13,976 nt of DNA from DATLEX01 sp035525015 (lineage in GTDB: Bacteria > Acidobacteriota > Thermoanaerobaculia > Gp7-AA8). Below are positions 10,387 through 13,976 of the stretch, in pieces. Below the pieces are notes generated by a model. That model saw only the letters and a program-made list of their open reading frames with translations, ran no database searches and was not told the DNA's origin. The stretch spans positions 1 to 13,976 of the forward strand of contig DATLFC010000018.1 in NCBI GenBank assembly GCA_035525015.1. Reading direction: 5' to 3'. How positions within the stretch are numbered: the first letter of the stretch is position 1; each line of letters begins with the position of its first letter. The position numbers and the translations under genes are program-made.

Positions 10387-11867
10387 ACCTGCTCCTCGTA
10401 CTTCCGATCGTCATCCCGCTGGCCAGCGCCGCCGTATCGATGCTGGTGTGGCGCTCGCGCCGCACGCAGCGGGCCATCGCCGTCGCCGCCTCCCTCGGGC
10501 TGCTCGCCTCGGCGATCGTGCTGCTGGTCTCGGTCCGCCGCGTCGGGATGATCGTGACGGAGATCGGATCGTGGCCCGCTCCGTTCGGCATCGTCCTCGT
10601 CGCCGATCTCCTCAGCGCGCTGATGATCCTCGTCTCCGCCATCATCGTCGTCGCCACGATCATCTACTCGCTGACCTCCATCGATGCCCGCCACGAGCGC
10701 TTCGGCTACTACCCCCTGATCATGCTCCTGATGATGGGCGTCAACGGAGCCTTCCTCACCGGCGACATCTTCAACCTCTACGTCTGGTTCGAGGTCATGC
10801 TCATCTCCTCGTTCGTCCTCATGGTCCTCGGGGCCGAGCGGGAGCAGATCGAGTCGGGCATCAAGTACGTCACGCTGAACCTCGCCTCCTCGGCTTTCTT
10901 CCTGACCGGCGTCGGCATCCTCTACGCGGTCACGGGGGCGCTGAACATGGCCGACATCGCCCGCTCGCTGCCGAACGTCACCCAGCCCGCCCTCGTCCAG
11001 GCCATCTCCGTCATCTTCCTGGTGGCGTTCGGCATCAAGGCGGCGGTGTTCCCGCTCTTCTTCTGGCTGCCGGCCTCGTATCACACGCCGCCCGCGGCGG
11101 TCTCGGCGATCTTCGCCGGCCTTCTGACGAAGGTGGGCGTCTACGCGCTCATTCGCGTCTTCACGCTGCTGTTCGTGCAGGATCCCGAGTTCACCCACCG
11201 CCTGATCCTCGTCATCGCCGGACTGACGATGATCACCGGAGTTCTCGGCGCGGTGGCGCAGAACGAGTTCCGGCGCATCCTCTCCTTCCACATCATCAGC
11301 CAGATCGGCTACATGATCATGGGGCTGGGGATCTTCACCAGGCTGGCGCTCGCGGCGTCGATCTTCTACGTGCTGCACCACATCATCGTGAAGGCGAATC
11401 TCTTCTTCGTCAGCGGCATCGTCCATCGCATCCGCGGAACCTACGACCTGAAACGCCTCGGCGGGATTCAGACGCTCAGTCCGATGCTGTCGCTCCTCTT
11501 CCTCGTTCCGGCGATGTCGCTGGCAGGCGTTCCGCCGCTGTCGGGCTTCTTCGCCAAGCTCGGTCTGATCCGCGCCGGCATCTCGGCCGAGGAGTATCTG
11601 ATCGTCGCCGCCGCCGTCGTGACCGGCTTCTTCACCCTCTTCTCGATGACGAAGATCTGGAACGAAGCGTTCTGGAAACCGGCGCCCGAACCGCGGGAGC
11701 TGCCGGAATGGCGTGGCGCGGCCCGGGCCATGATGGTGCCCGTCGGAGCACTGGCGCTGCTCACGATCCTGATCGGGCTCGGCTCGGGATGGCTCTTTTC
11801 GGTGAGCCTGGAGGCGTCGGACCAGATCCTGGACCAGGCTTTGTACCTTCGGACCGTATTGCCATGA
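10383..11867 (+). CDS. mrpD: Mrp antiporter subunit MrpD (NuoM/NuoN-like)
   Basis: A 494-residue antiporter-like subunit with about 14 helices. E137 in NLYVWFEVMLISSF, K219 in FGIKAAVFPLFFWLP and K250 in AGLLTKVGVYALIR occupy the positions of the essential charged residues of MrpD and NuoM; E137 and K219 even keep the numbering used for Bacillus MrpD. The stretch ILHIISQIGY-like (about 300-312) and VKANLFFVSGIVHRIRG (about 338-354) match the C-terminal half of the proton channel. No insertion or truncation is apparent. The ATG overlaps the mrpC stop (ATGA), with a purine-rich GGAAGAAG just before it. Together with MrpA it forms the two antiporter-like modules of the complex. Confidence 0.96.
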   Translation: MNLLLVLPIVIPLASAAVSMLVWRSRRTQRAIAVAASLGLLASAIVLLVSVRRVGMIVTEIGSWPAPFGIVLVADLLSALMILVSAIIVVATIIYSLTSIDARHERFGYYPLIMLLMMGVNGAFLTGDIFNLYVWFEVMLISSFVLMVLGAEREQIESGIKYVTLNLASSAFFLTGVGILYAVTGALNMADIARSLPNVTQPALVQAISVIFLVAFGIKAAVFPLFFWLPASYHTPPAAVSAIFAGLLTKVGVYALIRVFTLLFVQDPEFTHRLILVIAGLTMITGVLGAVAQNEFRRILSFHIISQIGYMIMGLGIFTRLALAASIFYVLHHIIVKANLFFVSGIVHRIRGTYDLKRLGGIQTLSPMLSLLFLVPAMSLAGVPPLSGFFAKLGLIRAGISAEEYLIVAAAVVTGFFTLFSMTKIWNEAFWKPAPEPRELPEWRGAARAMMVPVGALALLTILIGLGSGWLFSVSLEASDQILDQALYLRTVLP

Positions 11868-12346
11868 ACGCGACGCAGGCCTTCATGTGGAATCTCCTTC
11901 TGGCCGTCTTCTGGGCGCTGGCCGTCGGGCGCGTGACCGTGGGAACGCTGATGACCGGATTCGTGGCCGGCTTCGTGACGCTGTTCCTGACCCGCCGCGC
12001 CGTCGGCGCCGAGGCGTATCTGCTGAAGATCCGCCGCGCCGCGATCCTGGTGGCCTACTTCCTCCTGGAGCTGGTCCTGGCTAACCTCCGGCTCGCGTAC
12101 GACATCCTGACGCCGACCCATCACATGCGGCCCGCCATTCTGGCCATCCCGATCGAGGCGAAGACCGACGGAGAGATCACCCTGCTGGCCAACCTGATCT
12201 CGCTCACGCCGGGAACGCTGACGCTCGACGTCTCGGCCGACCGCCGCACGATCTACATCCACTCGATGTACACGTACGACGTGGAGAAGGTGCGACGCGA
12301 CATCAAAGAGGGGTTGGAGAAGAAAATCCTGGATGTGACACGATGA
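11864..12346 (+). CDS. mrpE: Mrp antiporter subunit MrpE
   Basis: A 160-residue protein that begins MNATQAFMWNLLLAVFWALA. Two N-terminal helices (about 7-42) and a third around 58-75 precede a conserved cytosolic domain with THHMRPAILAIPIEAKTDGE (84-103), LLANLISLTPGTLTLDVS (about 105-122) and IYIHSMYTYD. These are the MNHE family landmarks. The start overlaps the mrpD stop (ATGA). No Shine-Dalgarno is visible before it, so its translation probably depends on ribosomes finishing mrpD. MrpE is needed for full antiport activity and may form part of the sodium path (known from family work). The C-terminus ends in a lysine/glutamate-rich helix. Confidence 0.95.
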   Translation: MNATQAFMWNLLLAVFWALAVGRVTVGTLMTGFVAGFVTLFLTRRAVGAEAYLLKIRRAAILVAYFLLELVLANLRLAYDILTPTHHMRPAILAIPIEAKTDGEITLLANLISLTPGTLTLDVSADRRTIYIHSMYTYDVEKVRRDIKEGLEKKILDVTR

Positions 12347-12603
12347 CCGTTCTCGACATCTGCTTCGCCATGATCTCGCTGGCTCTGATCCTGGCGTTCA
12401 TCCGCATGGCGCGAGGGCCGAGCGTCGCCGACCGTGTGGTGGCGCTCGATCTGATCGGTATTCTGTCCGTCGGAATCATCATCCTCTACGACGTGGCCAC
12501 GTCGCTCCCCGTGTTTCTCGATGCCGCCATCGTCCTCGCCCTGGTCGGCTTCGCGGGAACGATCGCCTTCGCGAAATACATCGAACGGAGCGTCCGCCGA
12601 TGA
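12343..12603 (+). CDS. mrpF: Mrp antiporter subunit MrpF
   Basis: An 86-residue three-helix protein. RMARGPSVADRVVALDLIG (21-39) and FLDAAIVLALVGFAGTIAFA (58-77) are the conserved MrpF/PhaF motifs, including the buried aspartates expected in this family. The start overlaps mrpE by four bases and has no evident Shine-Dalgarno, so coupled translation is likely. It packs with MrpE and MrpG in the membrane and contributes to ion passage. Confidence 0.95.
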   Translation: MTVLDICFAMISLALILAFIRMARGPSVADRVVALDLIGILSVGIIILYDVATSLPVFLDAAIVLALVGFAGTIAFAKYIERSVRR

Positions 12604-12971
12604 GTTACCTCATCGCCTTCTTCCTGCTCCTCGGTAGCACCTTTCTTCTGCTGGCCGCGCTCGGCGTGCTGCGGATGCCCGACCTCTACATGCGCATGTC
12701 GAGCTCGTCGAAGGGGGTGTCGCTTGGCGTTGGGCTCCTGTCCATCGGCCTGGCGCTGCACATGGACGATCCCGGCGTGACGACGCGGGCCATCCTTCTG
12801 ATGCTTCTCTTCTTCCTGAAGGCACCGGTCGCCGCGCACGTGCTCGGCCGCGCCGCGTACATGAGCGGCGTGCCGCTGTCGGACAAGACATTCCTCGACG
12901 AGATGGGCGGCGAAGAGCACGTCGATCCCCCTCCATCAACCGCCGAGGAACGAGCCTCCGGCGGCCTCTAG
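12600..12971 (+). CDS. mrpG: Mrp antiporter subunit MrpG
   Basis: A 123-residue protein with three helices in its first 90 residues. LGVLRMPDLYMRMSSSSKGV (about 21-40) and GVTTRAILLMLLFFLKAPVAAHVLGRAA (two adjoining motifs, about 60-87) are the PhaG/MnhG signature. A hydrophilic tail of about 33 residues follows, acidic and then rich in proline and serine (EHVDPPPSTAEERASGGL). The ATG overlaps the mrpF stop (ATGA), with GGAG about ten bases upstream. The last 36 bases overlap the 3' end of the convergent NadR-like gene, so the tail of each protein is encoded opposite the other. As the last mrp gene, its TAG sits within a small GC hairpin followed by TTTT. Confidence 0.95.
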   Translation: MSYLIAFFLLLGSTFLLLAALGVLRMPDLYMRMSSSSKGVSLGVGLLSIGLALHMDDPGVTTRAILLMLLFFLKAPVAAHVLGRAAYMSGVPLSDKTFLDEMGGEEHVDPPPSTAEERASGGL

Positions 12972-13454
12972 GGCCTTTTGCAGTCTTTCGGCGGCGGTGC
13001 CACTGACGATCGTCCACCGCACCTCGAACTCATCGAGCGCGGCGCGGAAGGCGTCGAACAGGTCCTCTCGGGCGTCGTCGCCGGCGCCCCGCGCGGCGTC
13101 GTCGACCCACGGCAGGTCCGTATCCATCAATAGATAGAGATCGGCGCGGCGGCGGCGCGCTTCCTCCACGATCCACTCCGGGCATCGCCCGTAGTAGTGG
13201 CGGCTGTAGACGACGGTGCTGATCAGGTCTGTATCGAGGATGGCCGGGCCGGTCACCGCATCGAGATTCGCGACCTCCCCCCTGGCAATCGGCTCGACAT
13301 CGTCGTATGTGAGCTCGCGTGGATTCCGCAGCGCATAGTCGCGCGCGTACTCCTGGACCAGCGGCAGTCCGAGCTCCCGCGCCAGCTTCTCCGCGAGCGC
13401 GCTCTTTCCCGTCGACTCCGGGCCGGTCAGGCAGAGGCGAGCGACTTCCGCCAT
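12936..13454 (-). CDS. nadR: NadR-like ribosylnicotinamide kinase (AAA_28 family)
   Basis: A 172-residue single-domain P-loop kinase. Residues 1-20 (MAEVARLCLTGPESTGKSAL) contain the Walker A motif GPESTGKS (11-18). VQEYARDY (33-40), ILDTDLISTVVYSRHYYG (72-89) and LYLLMDTDLPWVDDAAR (106-122) match the kinase half of NadR; the usual WVxDG is WVDDA here. It should phosphorylate nicotinamide riboside to NMN with ATP in the cytoplasm, trapping the vitamin imported by PnuC. The NMN adenylyltransferase and helix-turn-helix domains of enterobacterial NadR are absent. The frame runs further upstream, but the ATG at 13454-13452 begins a proper P-loop fold and has AAGGGGTG six bases before it. It overlaps pnuC by 28 nt and the end of mrpG by 36 nt. 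Thiamine or another nucleoside as substrate cannot be excluded. Confidence 0.9.
   Translation of the reverse strand: MAEVARLCLTGPESTGKSALAEKLARELGLPLVQEYARDYALRNPRELTYDDVEPIARGEVANLDAVTGPAILDTDLISTVVYSRHYYGRCPEWIVEEARRRRADLYLLMDTDLPWVDDAARGAGDDAREDLFDAFRAALDEFEVRWTIVSGTAAERLQKALEAAGGSFLGG
12963..12979 (+). terminator. Weak candidate intrinsic terminator of the mrp operon
   Basis: GGCCT-CTA-GGGCC followed by TTTT. The stem is five pairs (one G-U) with a three-base loop, and it contains the mrpG TAG stop (12969-12971). The stem and the T-run are both short, so at best this is a leaky terminator. Nothing better is seen downstream of mrpG. Confidence 0.28.
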
Positions 13455-13976
13455 GCGAGCCACCCCTTGATGCCGAGGATGAAGAGGACGGCGTAGAGAA
13501 CCGCCGTCGGGTAGAGGGCCCGGTCGATGTAGAGACCGACGGCCAGAACGTTGATCACGATCCAGAAGAGCCAGCTCTCCAGCCACTTCTTCGCCGTCAT
13601 GGCCTGGGCCACGATGCTGAAGGCGGCGATCGTCGAGTCGGCGAGCGGCGCGGGGTTGTCGGTGTAGCGATGCTGGATGAACGCGATGAAAAGCGACATC
13701 ATCACGCCGGCGAACACGATCGGCGCCCAGGCCGTGAGCGGCGTGCGCGACACACGCAGCGGCGTGTAATGCTGCCCGCCGTACAGCCACTGGTACCACC
13801 CGTAGATCATCAGCGCGAACCAGACCACCTGCAGCCCCGCCTCCGCATAGAGGCTCGCGTCGAAGTAGATCCAGGCGTACAGAACGACGCTCACGATCCC
13901 GGTCGGGTAGTACCAGACGTTCTGCCGCGCGGCGAGCCAGATGCTCAGCGCCGTGATACACGCCGCAAAGATTTCG
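13427..13976 (-). CDS. pnuC: PnuC family vitamin-precursor transporter, N-terminus cut by window edge
   Basis: At least 182 residues are present. An apparent start at a GTG (13894-13892) would give 155 residues, but the frame stays open to the window edge. The upstream codons read EIFAACITALSIWLAARQN followed by VWYYPTGI, which is the conserved first helix and N.W..PxG motif of PnuC, so the true start is off the right edge. Later landmarks are VVLYAWIYFDASLYAEAGLQ, MIYGWYQWLYGG and KWLESWLFWIVINVLAVGLY, the last being the W..W...N...Y motif near the substrate site. PnuC proteins are facilitated-diffusion channels for nicotinamide riboside; close relatives take thiamine, riboflavin or deoxynucleosides. 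The overlapping downstream NadR-like kinase favours nicotinamide riboside. Any riboswitch would be outside this window. Confidence 0.9.
   Translation of the reverse strand, partial: EIFAACITALSIWLAARQNVWYYPTGIVSVVLYAWIYFDASLYAEAGLQVVWFALMIYGWYQWLYGGQHYTPLRVSRTPLTAWAPIVFAGVMMSLFIAFIQHRYTDNPAPLADSTIAAFSIVAQAMTAKKWLESWLFWIVINVLAVGLYIDRALYPTAVLYAVLFILGIKGWLAWRKSLASA

Noticed and set aside
13427..13894. PnuC starting at the GTG 13894-13892 as a complete 155-residue protein
   Set aside because: The frame continues to the window edge with conserved PnuC first-helix sequence (LAARQN, YYPTGI), so the gene is partial and the GTG is internal.
12936..13961. A 341-residue minus-strand protein with the kinase domain at its C-terminus
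   Set aside because: The N-terminal part is the out-of-frame shadow of pnuC; the P-loop fold starts at the ATG 13454-13452 with its own ribosome site.

Overview
This is a high-GC, gene-dense bacterial chromosome segment with no stretch over about 125 bp free of genes. It carries two respiratory or bioenergetic gene blocks and the edge of a cofactor-salvage block. The GC-rich codon use, an Alternative Complex III operon in the order actABCDEF, and dispersed repeats of the GTCATTCCGAGCG...GAGGAATC type suggest an uncultured Acidobacteriota-like or related soil or aquatic lineage. That placement is inference and weak; no rRNA or marker gene is present.

Layout. (1) Positions 1-6657, minus strand: actA-actB-actC-actD-actE-actF, reading right to left. 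It encodes the quinol:cytochrome c (or HiPIP) oxidoreductase Alternative Complex III: a pentaheme cytochrome, a molybdopterin-oxidoreductase-like/Fe-S fusion, two NrfD-like quinol-binding membrane subunits, a DUF3341 membrane subunit and a monoheme lipoprotein. actF is cut by the left edge. A roughly 92-bp inverted repeat sits between actC and actD. (2) Positions 6776-7318, minus strand: a two-helix DUF502 membrane protein upstream of actA. (3) Positions 7371-12971, plus strand: a complete seven-gene mrpABCDEFG operon for a Na+(K+)/H+ antiporter, every junction overlapping by 1-4 nt. It diverges from DUF502 across only 52 bp. (4) Positions 12936-13976, minus strand: a PnuC-type vitamin transporter (N-terminus off the right edge) followed by a NadR-like ribosylnicotinamide kinase. 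Together these form a nicotinamide riboside uptake-and-trap pair, and they converge on and overlap the 3' end of mrpG.

How the parts work together. ACIII oxidises membrane quinol and passes electrons to a periplasmic carrier or directly to a terminal oxidase, whose genes probably lie beyond the left edge. Mrp uses or reshapes the resulting ion gradients, and PnuC/NadR feeds the NAD pool. All of these are known families. I found no wholly new system. The most unusual signal is a dispersed repeat: one pair forms a large hairpin inside the act operon, and a third copy is translated in frame inside mrpA.
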